From positions 1 through 64,000 of the forward strand of contig WSZJ01000014.1 of the NCBI GenBank assembly GCA_009773755.1: 64,000 nt of DNA, given 5' to 3'. This stretch comes from Planctomycetota bacterium. GTDB taxonomy: Bacteria; Planctomycetota; MHYJ01; WSZJ01. Of the stretch, positions 20,674-29,625 are shown piece by piece (the stretch's first letter is position 1; every line of letters starts with the position of its first letter). The notes under the pieces were generated by a model. The model was given only the letters and a program-made list of their open reading frames with translations. It did not search any database and was not told the origin of the DNA. A program made the position numbers and the translations under genes.

Positions 20674-21630
20674 ATGAAGCGATTCCCTCCCACCCTCGCC
20701 TTCCTGACATTCCTTGCCTCCCTGGCGAGCGCCGACATGCTCCTTCTCAAGAACAGGAGCGTCGTCGAAGGGCGCTTCGTCGAGAAGTCCGCCGACTCCG
20801 TGACACTTGAGAACTTCGACGGAAACGTCACGGTGAAATTCGCGGACATTCAGAAGTGGACGAAGGAGAAGGGTGCGTTCGAGGTGTACGGCGAGAAGCT
20901 GGCGAAGCTGAAAGGGAGCGACGCGGACGCGACCTACGCGCTCTCAAAATGGTGCCGCGACCGGCGGCTCTGGGCGCAGGCAAAGCCGTTGCTCGAGAAA
21001 ACGCTGGAGCTGAAACCGGGGCAGAAGGCGGCGACGAAGGACCTGGAACTCGTGAAGAAGGGTCTCGACGAGGCGTGGAAAGCGTCGCTCGTCCCGCTGA
21101 CGGTGCTCATCGGCATCAAGCAGGACCTGACGAAGGACGAGATCGAGAAGCTCTCGGAAGAAGTGAAAGCGGCAGGCGAGAAGTGCGCCGCCGCGACGCA
21201 CGGAGCGATGTACTTTGCGGAAATCGTGCTTTCGGATCAGAAGGCAGAGGGTCACCTCGTCTACGATTCCGATTTCACAGGGACGCCGAACGGCCGTTGG
21301 TGCATCCCGATGGGAACGAGGAATTGGTTCGCGCGCGTCATCTTCCACGAGCTCGGCCACGCCCTTCTCGACCTCGACGACGAATACAAGGGCGCCGGGT
21401 ACGGCGCCAATACCGGCGAGTCCTGACCCGATTGCATCATGGCCCTCCGGGACAAGGGCTTCTGCCACGCGAAAAATCACAACGGCAACGGCAACGGCGC
21501 CGGGTGCCGGGAGCGACTGGTCTGGAAGTGGCCGCAATTGAAGAAGGCATTTGCGGCGCTGGACGCGGCTGCGCCGGTGGAACGGCAGCCGCCCGAAACG
21601 AAGGTGACGATCAAAAACACGGGCAGGTGA
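20674..21630 (+). CDS. candidate selenoprotein: secreted HELGH zinc metallopeptidase with in-frame TGA (21424-21426)
   Basis: Signal peptide; VIFHELGHALLDLDDEYKGAGYGANTGES-[TGA]-PDCIMALRDKGFCHAKNHNGNGNGAGCRERLVWKW. The two ORFs flanking the TGA are in the same frame. Confidence 0.7.
21441..21460 (+). promoter_or_regulatory. candidate bacterial SECIS hairpin
   Basis: GGCCCT-CCGGGACA-AGGGCT: 6-bp stem (one G-U), 8-nt loop containing G, stem starting 14 nt after the TGA. Confidence 0.5.
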
Positions 21631-21679
21631 CGGCGCGTGCCCGAGGAGACCTGGGAATCCGTCCAGGCTTGTGCCCGGT

Positions 21680-22864
21680 CTACTTCATCGAATCCCGGCA
21701 CCGCAGCAGGATCATCAGCGCGAACGCCGTCCCGTAGGGCTTGTGCACGTCGAGCATCGGGTAGTCCCACCACGAGCCGTCCTCCTCCTGGTGCGGAAGG
21801 ACGAACGTGAGCATCGTCGCCGCATCCGCGCGGCGCTTTTCGGCGGGGAAGCGCTCCATGACGCGCGAGGCGTAGTAGTGGCCGAAGTAGTAGTAGTACG
21901 GCGCGGTCGCGTACCACGCTTCGTGCGGGAACTGGCGTTTGCGGCCGCACTCGATGAAGCGGTGCTCCTTGACGAGAAAGTCGAAGTTCGCCGTCGCCTT
22001 CTCGAGCGTCACGGAGGGAGAATTCCACGACAGGAGTGCGTCGTAGCAGGACTGCGAGCGACCCATCGCTCCTTTCGGCAGGTTGTAGCCCGCGGTCGGG
22101 GCGAACCAGTCGTCGAAGTTGTAGGTGAAAACGCCGAACGGCGTCCGGCAGCGCTCGACGACGCGCAGGCACCGCTTCACCATGAGTTCGGGGACGGCGA
22201 GGCCGGCTTTTTTCGCCTCAGCAAACGCAACGAGCCCCGCGGCGGTCGTGAAGCTGGTCGGCGCCATCGACGGGACCTGTGCGCCGACGATGAAGTCGTA
22301 ATAATTCCAGCCGCCGTACGCGGTCTGGTAACGGCCAAGAAGATCAAGGTGCTCCTGCGCGCCTTTCGTCACCGTCGCGAGGTGCGCGGGGTCGGTCTCC
22401 TTCTGCACGGCGAAGGCGAGGGCCTGAAGCGCGTACACGTACCCCCAGCAGTTGTAGATCTCGCCCGTCGAAGCGCGGCGAAGGGTGATCGCCTTCGTCG
22501 CGAGCCAGACTTCTCCGCGCCGCGCGGCTTCCAGCGCCTCGGGAGTGCCGACTTCGCGGAGCGCGAGACAGCACAGCGCGCTCGCGCCGACCTTGAACGC
22601 CTCCGGTGATCCGGGGAACGCCTCGTAACTTTCCCAGCCCTTCGCGCCGAGCCCTGTCGCGAACGCGCCGGTCGGGCGCTGGTTCTTCAGGAGAAACGCA
22701 ACTCCGTCGCGGATCGCGTCTTCGAGGTTCCGCTCGCGGACGGGAAGCTCGTCGATCGGCGTCGGCGCCGGACTCGCGGGTGGCGAGGAACACCCCGCGG
22801 CGAAAAGCGCCGCGGCCAGCGCGAGGCTCTTGAGAATCGGAAACCCGGATGTGTGAAGGCGCAT
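21680..22864 (-). CDS. lipoprotein with terpenoid-cyclase/prenyltransferase-like alpha-alpha toroid repeats
   Basis: LAAALFAAGCSSPP lipobox; repeats such as GVAFLLKNQRPTGAFATG, YGGWNYYDF, HQEEDGSWWDYPMLDVHKPYGTAFALMIL. Confidence 0.7.
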   Translation of the reverse strand: MRLHTSGFPILKSLALAAALFAAGCSSPPASPAPTPIDELPVRERNLEDAIRDGVAFLLKNQRPTGAFATGLGAKGWESYEAFPGSPEAFKVGASALCCLALREVGTPEALEAARRGEVWLATKAITLRRASTGEIYNCWGYVYALQALAFAVQKETDPAHLATVTKGAQEHLDLLGRYQTAYGGWNYYDFIVGAQVPSMAPTSFTTAAGLVAFAEAKKAGLAVPELMVKRCLRVVERCRTPFGVFTYNFDDWFAPTAGYNLPKGAMGRSQSCYDALLSWNSPSVTLEKATANFDFLVKEHRFIECGRKRQFPHEAWYATAPYYYYFGHYYASRVMERFPAEKRRADAATMLTFVLPHQEEDGSWWDYPMLDVHKPYGTAFALMILLRCRDSMK

Positions 22865-23035
22865 CAGGAACGACAATCCTAGCCCGCGGCGCGTCCCCTC
22901 GCAATCCCGGTCAATTCGCGCTCGGGCGGCCGCCGTCCTCGAAAAGGCCGCATCCGAATCCAAGTAGCTCCATCCCTCTGGGAGACCGACTTCATTGCCG
23001 GGATTGATGCAGGTGTGCTGGGCTCATAGCCCGGC

Positions 23036-24226
23036 CTACTCGGTGCGGAACTCGAGAGTCTGTCCTGTGTGCGCATGGATTTTCATTTCCCCACGGGTGG
23101 GCCACCCCGGGTCGTTCTCGTCGGTCGGGTCGCAGAAATACCGGAGGCTGAAGTCGATCAGCCAGATCGGCGTCCCTGTGGCAACGCCGGCGTCACTCCA
23201 GGCGACGTCTACTTTCAGCGTGCAGGTTGGACCATCGACAATTTTGTGCTTCCCAGTACGTTTTGACACTTCCTGTCGGAAGCGTTCTTCGAATATCCCG
23301 CGGGCGGTTTCCTCCTTCAGGAGAGGGCCACCGAAGGCGATGCGAGGTTCGATTCGCTTCCGGCCCGAATCGCGATAAAAGGAACGGATTTCCGAGGTCC
23401 AGGCGTCCAGTTGGATGTGGAGGCTGCCTTTCGTCACCACGGCTTCTCCCAAGTCCTCGCGTGGCGCCTGCACGAAATGCACCTCGTAATCGATGTCGTC
23501 GATCGTCTCGTCCTCGTGAACTTCATAAGCCCTTCCAGAGTGCAAGCGGCACCTGTCCAGCCGGTAATTGCGCTGCGCCCAGTCGGGGACGACCTGCATC
23601 GCAAATGACTCGGCAACTTCGGCGGCCCTTTCCGCGGAGATGGCAGCCCCCGCTGCGATCTGCTGTTCCATCCAGGTCTGCATGTCGGCCGGCCGGACAG
23701 CTTTCGGATTGCGGGTGGAATAGTCAGGTCCAAGACTCCGAAGCAATAGCGTCGGCCATTCGACGGCGAAGCTCCCGCAACTCCAGGTGCTGTACTTCGG
23801 ATCCCACCTGAAAATCTTCGCCGGATCAACAGTCCACGGCGTCGCCGGCTTGCCCTGACGAGCTGCGCTTTCGGCCTGGTCGCAGAGGGTAATGACTTGC
23901 GCCGGGACGGTGGATGCTGAAGTCTTCGATCCGGGCCGTGCAGGGCCTTTGGGGTCGGATGATGGATCGACGTGAGAATCATCCTGCGGGACTGGACTGT
24001 GATCAAGACCTTCAAGTGGCTGCGCCCCATCGCCTGCGTCCGGACCAGGCTGGCCTGCACTCGACCGGGAAGATAGCCGTCCGAAGCGTCGGGCGACGTC
24101 TGACGACTCCAAGGATTGGCGCCGCCACCAGAGCCAAGCCGCTGTCGCGAGAACGAAGATCGCGACGCCTCCGGCGAGGATGTTGCGAGCGCGGACGTTT
24201 CGGTGCATTCTCAAACGCTCCATCAC
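23036..24226 (-). CDS. hypothetical protein with N-terminal TM segment
   Basis: MMERLRMHRNVRARNILAGGVAIFVLATAAWLWW TM anchor. ATGA overlap with the upstream protease gene. Confidence 0.65.
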   Translation of the reverse strand: MMERLRMHRNVRARNILAGGVAIFVLATAAWLWWRRQSLESSDVARRFGRLSSRSSAGQPGPDAGDGAQPLEGLDHSPVPQDDSHVDPSSDPKGPARPGSKTSASTVPAQVITLCDQAESAARQGKPATPWTVDPAKIFRWDPKYSTWSCGSFAVEWPTLLLRSLGPDYSTRNPKAVRPADMQTWMEQQIAAGAAISAERAAEVAESFAMQVVPDWAQRNYRLDRCRLHSGRAYEVHEDETIDDIDYEVHFVQAPREDLGEAVVTKGSLHIQLDAWTSEIRSFYRDSGRKRIEPRIAFGGPLLKEETARGIFEERFRQEVSKRTGKHKIVDGPTCTLKVDVAWSDAGVATGTPIWLIDFSLRYFCDPTDENDPGWPTRGEMKIHAHTGQTLEFRTE

Positions 24227-25619
24227 TTCTTCTTGGATTTGCCGTACCGCGGGAGATCGGCCATGCGGACATTCGTCGTATCGACTCCTGGCGCTGTAAC
24301 GACCCGGACGATCGAATCATCGTCGGGGGCTTCGACTTTGTCGCGCCCCGCCTTGATGCTCTCCCGGAGGGTATGGAACGTCCCGTTTTTCTTCTCCTGG
24401 TCCTGAAAAAGTGCCGTCGCGAAGTCCGTGAACGTGGACGCAAGCTCGACGCGCACCCAGCCGATGGCGACATCCGCTCCGCGGTCCCTGCACACGTCGA
24501 TGAGCGACTTGCCTTTCAGATTCCCTTCGGCACCCGTGATGGGCGATGCCGTGCAGCACGAGTTGAGGATCACCAGCTCTGTATTCTTCATGTGTTTTGG
24601 GAAATCGATGGACCGATCTCCGAGAGCCTTCTCCAGGTACGGCGGCAGTTTGCCTGGTACGGGGCCGATCGCTCCTGAGCGTTCGTAGATGTACTCGACG
24701 ATGTCCGGGCCCTGCCCCGCTCCGGGAAGCTCGACGCCGTCGTACGTAATGAGCCTTGCTCCGTCCGAGTGCCCCTGGAAGACGAAGACCGCGCTACCTT
24801 CCCATCTCGCCTGGATTTTCAGCAGGGGTGCATCGTTGGGAGCAACGGGAATCGGCTCGTACCCGTTCAATTTGAACTCGTCACCAGGCACGATCGTTTC
24901 CAGAACGCCGCCGATTGCGGGCAGGTTACTGAAGAAGCCCTCACTGGCAAGGATGTCGCCGGGTTTCGGAGAGAATGAGCCGTTGAGGATCGCGACGAAA
25001 GGAGCCGGGTACTGATGGCCCATGAGGTTTGCGCGCGGTCTGGCGACGATCAGCCCTCCGGTCGGTCCGGTCATTGGGACGTCAGGGCATGCGGATGCGC
25101 TGACCTCAACGAAGTAATTCGCGGCGTCGCCGCGCACGATGAATCTCTTCGCGTCGCTTGTGTCCCGGCCGTCCCACTTAAGCTCGGCCACGTCTTCCGC
25201 GAAGTCGGCCTCGCCCTCGAAGACGATCGGGTCGTTCGCCAGCTTGTTCTCAGCACGGGAGTAGTACGTGGAGAGACGGTCGTTCGACTTGTTGTACTTC
25301 ACCGTGAATTTCGCGCTGGTCGCTTTTTCCGTGCATAGGAACTTGTAGGTGAGAGGGGGCGGTAGGGGCTGCACCGGAAAGAGAGCTTGCTTCACCTTGA
25401 ACGTCACCTTTCGCGGGTTCACCTCCGCCGTGTTCGACGCAGGCAGGTCCACGAGTTCGACCGGTTGGAATTCATCCCCCCCGGCCTGGGGTCTTCCACG
25501 TCAACTTCCAGGCCCGTGAGCCCGTATTTGTTCCCGATGGTGATCGTCTGCGCGTTCAGAGGTTGCGATGCCAGAACTGTCGCGACGAGCCACGTCACCT
25601 GCGTGAAGCGCAGTTTCAT
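24223..25619 (-). CDS. secreted clan CD-like (CHAT/caspase-like) cysteine protease, frameshifted at a poly-G7 tract
   Basis: Signal peptide MKLRFTQVTWLVATVLASQPLNAQ in one frame. After ccGGGGGGGatg the other frame reads DEFQPVELVDLPASN... His/Cys dyad candidates VFVFQGHSDGA and LVILNSCCTAS. Confidence 0.65.
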
Positions 25620-25868
25620 GCCTTTTCTCGCAATTCGGTGTTCACAGGAACTCCCTACAGGCTTGCTGTCGCGTGTGATCGTAGCCCTGGCGTCCGTTCG
25701 GAATCAAGGACGAACCTAGCTCGCTGTGTAGCACTACCCGCCGAATCGCGCGCCGGAAATTCTCCGCCGGGGCCTGCTACGCGGAAGGTGCAGGCCGCTG
25801 TTTGAGGTGTCCCTTCGGTTCGCCGCATCGTTAAATGTCAGGGTCGCTGCAGACGGAGGAAGCGGTTC

Positions 25869-27014
25869 ATGATGGCTCTTCGATTGGCTGCCGCGATCGT
25901 CGCGTTTGCCGGAGCGTTCTGCGCGAGTTTCGCCACGCGCGCGACGTCGCCGGGTAGTGGCGCCGCGTCTTCCTCCGGGTCACTCCCTGCGAATGCACTG
26001 GCGCCCGGCCCGCCGGCCCGCCGCGACGCTTCGTCCGATCCTGCCGCCGGCGACTCCCTCGAGCCGCTTCGCCGACAGGCGAAAGCGCTGCGCAAGCTCA
26101 CCGGAACGCTGACGGCGGAGGAGCGCCGCGCGCGGATTGAGGAGCTGCGCCTGCGGATGCCGAAACTGATCGAGGCCGGGGACGGGCTCGGGCTGGTCCA
26201 CCTGATGCGGGATCTCGCGGCCCTCGGGCCCGAGGCGTACGCAGCGGCGCTTCAGGTCGCCCACCTGTTCCTCGAGCCCGCCGACGGTGTGACGCACGTC
26301 TTCGGCGTGAGCGTGAAATGGTTCCGCGAACACGCGTTTTCCGGACTCGCGGGGCCGATGGCGGCCTGGGCGATCGAGATGCCCGACCTCGCGCCGCCGT
26401 GGTTTCGCCACTTTGCCGCCGACCGGCTTGTGCGAAATCGCGGATGGTGGCCGCAGCGGAAATCCTGGATGCTGGGCCGGATGCGCGTCGAGGACGACGA
26501 CGGCCTGGCGCGGATGTTCGGCGAGCGCGTGGGGGACTTCGCGGCGATCAAGGACATCGAGACGCTCGGCGAGATCGCGAGGCGCGCCGACGGCCCCGGC
26601 GGACGCGTGGGGGCGACGGAAGCGCTCGCCCGCGCGGACCCGATGTGGAGCCGGGGGGAGCTTGAATCGCTGGCCGCGGGCGCGGATCTCGAGGTGAGCG
26701 TCGAGGCGAAGCGCTGGCTGAGCGCAGGAACAAGCGGGCCGACGGCTACGCGAATCGTCGACGTGGCGATGAATTCGCGCGCGGAGAAGCTCGGGCTGCG
26801 GGCGGGGGACATCGTCCTGAAGATCCAGGAAGAGTCCTCGCGGGGAAAGTGGTCGTCGGATTTCACCAAATTCGATTCGAGGAAACACCCCGACGAAGTG
26901 GAAGTGATTCGCGGCAGTGCGCGCCTCAAAATCCGGATTCCGGTCGAACTCTGGCGCGATGAAACCCCGTGGGGCATCTCGGGGAGACCCTTCTTCGACG
27001 AGGCCCCGAAATGA
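25869..27014 (+). CDS. membrane-anchored PDZ-like domain protein
   Basis: N-terminal hydrophobic segment; NSRAEKLGLRAGDIVLKIQEES...HPDEVEVIRGSARLKIRIPV (PDZ-like). Confidence 0.65.
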   Translation: MMALRLAAAIVAFAGAFCASFATRATSPGSGAASSSGSLPANALAPGPPARRDASSDPAAGDSLEPLRRQAKALRKLTGTLTAEERRARIEELRLRMPKLIEAGDGLGLVHLMRDLAALGPEAYAAALQVAHLFLEPADGVTHVFGVSVKWFREHAFSGLAGPMAAWAIEMPDLAPPWFRHFAADRLVRNRGWWPQRKSWMLGRMRVEDDDGLARMFGERVGDFAAIKDIETLGEIARRADGPGGRVGATEALARADPMWSRGELESLAAGADLEVSVEAKRWLSAGTSGPTATRIVDVAMNSRAEKLGLRAGDIVLKIQEESSRGKWSSDFTKFDSRKHPDEVEVIRGSARLKIRIPVELWRDETPWGISGRPFFDEAPK

Positions 27015-28150
27015 AGGCGACGCTTCTCATCGTGGCGCTCTCAGCGGCGCTTGGCGCGGCGGCCGGCCGACTGATCCCGGCGCGCGAGCCGGAGCCAGCG
27101 CCGAGAGAGGAGGCGAGCGCGCCGATTCCGGCCGAGACGGCGCTGCCGGAGCCGGTGGATGAGTCGGCGCCGGAAACCGCCGGAGCGGCGAACACCGCGG
27201 CAGAAAAGAAAGCGTTGGAAGCGGAGATTGCGGCGCTTTCTGAGGACCCTCGCACCTGGAATGCGGAACAGCTGCAGCTCCGCAAAGATGAACTGCTGAA
27301 GCAGCTCGAGAAACTTCGCCGCCGCAACGACCCCATGGCCGTCCTCGACATCGCCCAGCAGCTTGCGCGGCTCGGGCCGGTGGCCTGGCCGGAAGCTCTC
27401 AAAGCGCTGACCGGCGAGATGGACTTGCTCAGGAACATGGGCGCGGACCGCTTCGATGTCTTCATCGACGCCTGCGACGGCGCCGTCCTCGACGTGATGC
27501 GATGGGCGTTGACGGAGCCGACGCTCAAGGACTCGGAGGACGCGCGATTGCTCGCTGCCCTCGCCTTGACGCGGCATTTCGACCAGGACGAACGCATTCC
27601 GGGGCTTCTTCTCCGGGCACTCTCGACCGAAGGCTCTGCCGACATTGCCGAGCTCCTCGCCGGCGCGATCCCCCGCATGTTCCAGGACGCAGTGATCCCG
27701 GACCTCGCCCCCGCCCTCCCCGTGGATCCACGCGATGCGCCCGGCGCACTCCTTGCCTGGTTCCGGGGCTTGCGCCTGTCAGACTGGACCGCCGCCGAAA
27801 AGTCGCATGTCCTCGCGAGCCTCGCCGGACACTCTTCCCCCGTCATTCGCGAAGCGGCCGCGGCGGCGCAGGCGCTTCTGTCCGCATCCGGGACCGGCTT
27901 CGCGCTGGAGTGGGTCGCGCCGAGCGCGGCAGCCACGCTCGGCGACCTCCGGCCGGGCGATGTGGTTCGCTCCGTGGAGGGCGAGGTGCCCGGGAGTTCC
28001 GATCACCTGCTGGAGATCCTGTCGCGCGTGAGAGTCGGCGAATCCGTCATCCTGACCGTCTGGCGCGAAGGCCAGGAGTTCGCCCTCGGGTGGTCGGGGC
28101 GCGCGGAGGTCAAGGCGAGAATCCGGGGATTTGCCCTTCAGCCCGAGTGA
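27011..28150 (+). CDS. membrane-anchored PDZ-like domain protein, paralog of the upstream gene
   Basis: MKATLLIVALSAALGAAAG; SAAATLGDLRPGDVVRSVEGEVPGSSDHLLEILSRVRVGESVILTVWREGQEF. ATGA overlap with the previous gene. Confidence 0.65.
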   Translation: MKATLLIVALSAALGAAAGRLIPAREPEPAPREEASAPIPAETALPEPVDESAPETAGAANTAAEKKALEAEIAALSEDPRTWNAEQLQLRKDELLKQLEKLRRRNDPMAVLDIAQQLARLGPVAWPEALKALTGEMDLLRNMGADRFDVFIDACDGAVLDVMRWALTEPTLKDSEDARLLAALALTRHFDQDERIPGLLLRALSTEGSADIAELLAGAIPRMFQDAVIPDLAPALPVDPRDAPGALLAWFRGLRLSDWTAAEKSHVLASLAGHSSPVIREAAAAAQALLSASGTGFALEWVAPSAAATLGDLRPGDVVRSVEGEVPGSSDHLLEILSRVRVGESVILTVWREGQEFALGWSGRAEVKARIRGFALQPE

Positions 28151-28267
28151 CCGCTACTTCAGCTCCCGCACGGAAGAGACCCAGCGGACCTTCCCGTCCA
28201 CCCAGACGAACGACCAGAGGCTGTCGCTGCCTTGTCGTCGGGGCTCGTAAGGCGCGAGACGCGCACG

Positions 28268-28930
28268 TCATCCGCTGCGTTCTTTGAGCCGCGCGGCGGC
28301 CTGCGCCTGTCCCGCCGCTTCGGCAAGCGCGAGCGGCGTTTTCCCGTCGACGGCGGCGCGCGGGTCGGCGCCGGAGTCGAGAAGCGCCTCGATGATCGCG
28401 ACGCTTCCGCACTGCGCGGCGAGGTGAAGCGGCGAGAGCTTGCAGGGCGAATTGCGGGAGTGAACGTCGGCGCCGCTGGCGAGGAGGAGGTTCACGACTT
28501 CGCCGCGGGCCTTGGCGGCGGCGGCCTGCAGCGGCGTGTAGGAGAGCTGGTTCTTCGTGACAGCCTCGATTTCCGAGCCGGCGAGGATGAGAGAGCGGGC
28601 GACTTTCGTGTGGCCGAAATAGCAGGCGAGCTGAAGAGGCGTGAAGCCGTCGGGCGCGAAGGATTTCACCGCCGCCGGATTCTGCGAGGCGAGGTCTTTC
28701 ACCCGGTCGAGCGCCCCGGCGGCGCTGGCCTCGAAGAGATCGAGCGTCGCTCCCGAAGCGATAAGCGCCTGCACGATGTCCGACAACCCGCGGAAGGCCG
28801 CCAGCAGCGCGACCGCTTTTCCGGACTCGCTCCGCGTGTTCGCAAGCGCCGGCTCGGCCGCCAGCGCAGCCTGGACGCGTTCGAGGTCCCCCGATTTCAC
28901 GATCTCGATGAATTCAGCGCCTGTCGGCAC
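28268..28930 (-). CDS. ankyrin-repeat protein
   Basis: GFTPLQLACYFGHTKVARSLILAGSEIE, SYTPLQAAAAKARGEVVNLLLASGADVHS, LSPLHLAAQCGSVAIIEALLDSGADPR. Confidence 0.9.
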   Translation of the reverse strand: MPTGAEFIEIVKSGDLERVQAALAAEPALANTRSESGKAVALLAAFRGLSDIVQALIASGATLDLFEASAAGALDRVKDLASQNPAAVKSFAPDGFTPLQLACYFGHTKVARSLILAGSEIEAVTKNQLSYTPLQAAAAKARGEVVNLLLASGADVHSRNSPCKLSPLHLAAQCGSVAIIEALLDSGADPRAAVDGKTPLALAEAAGQAQAAARLKERSG

Positions 28931-28975
28931 TTCTGTCCTCCCTGGATGGGGCTACGCGAGATGATATTGCACTTC

Positions 28976-29030
28976 TAAGCCGGGCCGAGAAAGACCATTC
29001 AGATACCTTCACCCTGGAGGGCCCGGCTTA
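28976..29030. repeat. intergenic inverted repeat
   Basis: TAAGCCGGGCC (28976-28986) and GGCCCGGCTTA (29020-29030) are perfect 11-bp reverse complements, followed by CCCTGAGCGAGCGAAGCGAGTCGAAGGG. Confidence 0.6.
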
Positions 29031-29327
29031 CCCTGAGCGAGCGAAGCGAGTCGAAGGGTCCGGCGTCTTAACTCAAGCAGGTCGGAAAGGAATTTTCGCT
29101 GGCCGCTTTGGATGCGATATCGCAATGAGCGAGTGTGCCCGCTTCGAAACCGAAGGAATGCCGGGGGGAAGGCGGCACGAGTAACATGGCGGGCGATGAA
29201 TCAAGCGAACGCCCTGTTGCTGCTGGGACTGCGGCCGATCCTTGCGACGCTCGAGTGACCTACGTCGTCCGGATTCTCGAAAGCGTAGAGAGCCGATCCA
29301 CCGAACCCCTTTGCAGGAGAGCGACAC

Positions 29328-29537
29328 ATGAAATTCGGCGCGCGCAACCAGATTGTGGGGACGGTGACGGCGATCAAGAGGGGCAACGTGATGGGGCAGG
29401 TGACGCTTGAAGTGAAGGGGCCCATCGAGATGAGTTCGGTGATGACGGTTGATTCGATCGACGAGCTGAAGCTGAAGAAGGGCGACAAGGCGCGCGTGAT
29501 CGTGAAGGCGATCCACGTGCTTCTGGCGACGGAGTAG
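29328..29537 (+). CDS. molybdenum-pterin-binding (Mop/TOBE) protein
   Basis: MKFGARNQIVGTVTAIKRGNVMGQVTLEVKGPIEMSSVMTVDSIDELKLKKGDKARVIVKAIHVLLATE. Confidence 0.85.
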   Translation: MKFGARNQIVGTVTAIKRGNVMGQVTLEVKGPIEMSSVMTVDSIDELKLKKGDKARVIVKAIHVLLATE

Positions 29538-29625
29538 AGGTTCCGGCGGCGGCTGACGACCGCCAGCCGCGCAATTCCTCCGGTGGATTCCTCACCGCCG
29601 CGCGAGGCGGCGGTGAGGGACAGGG

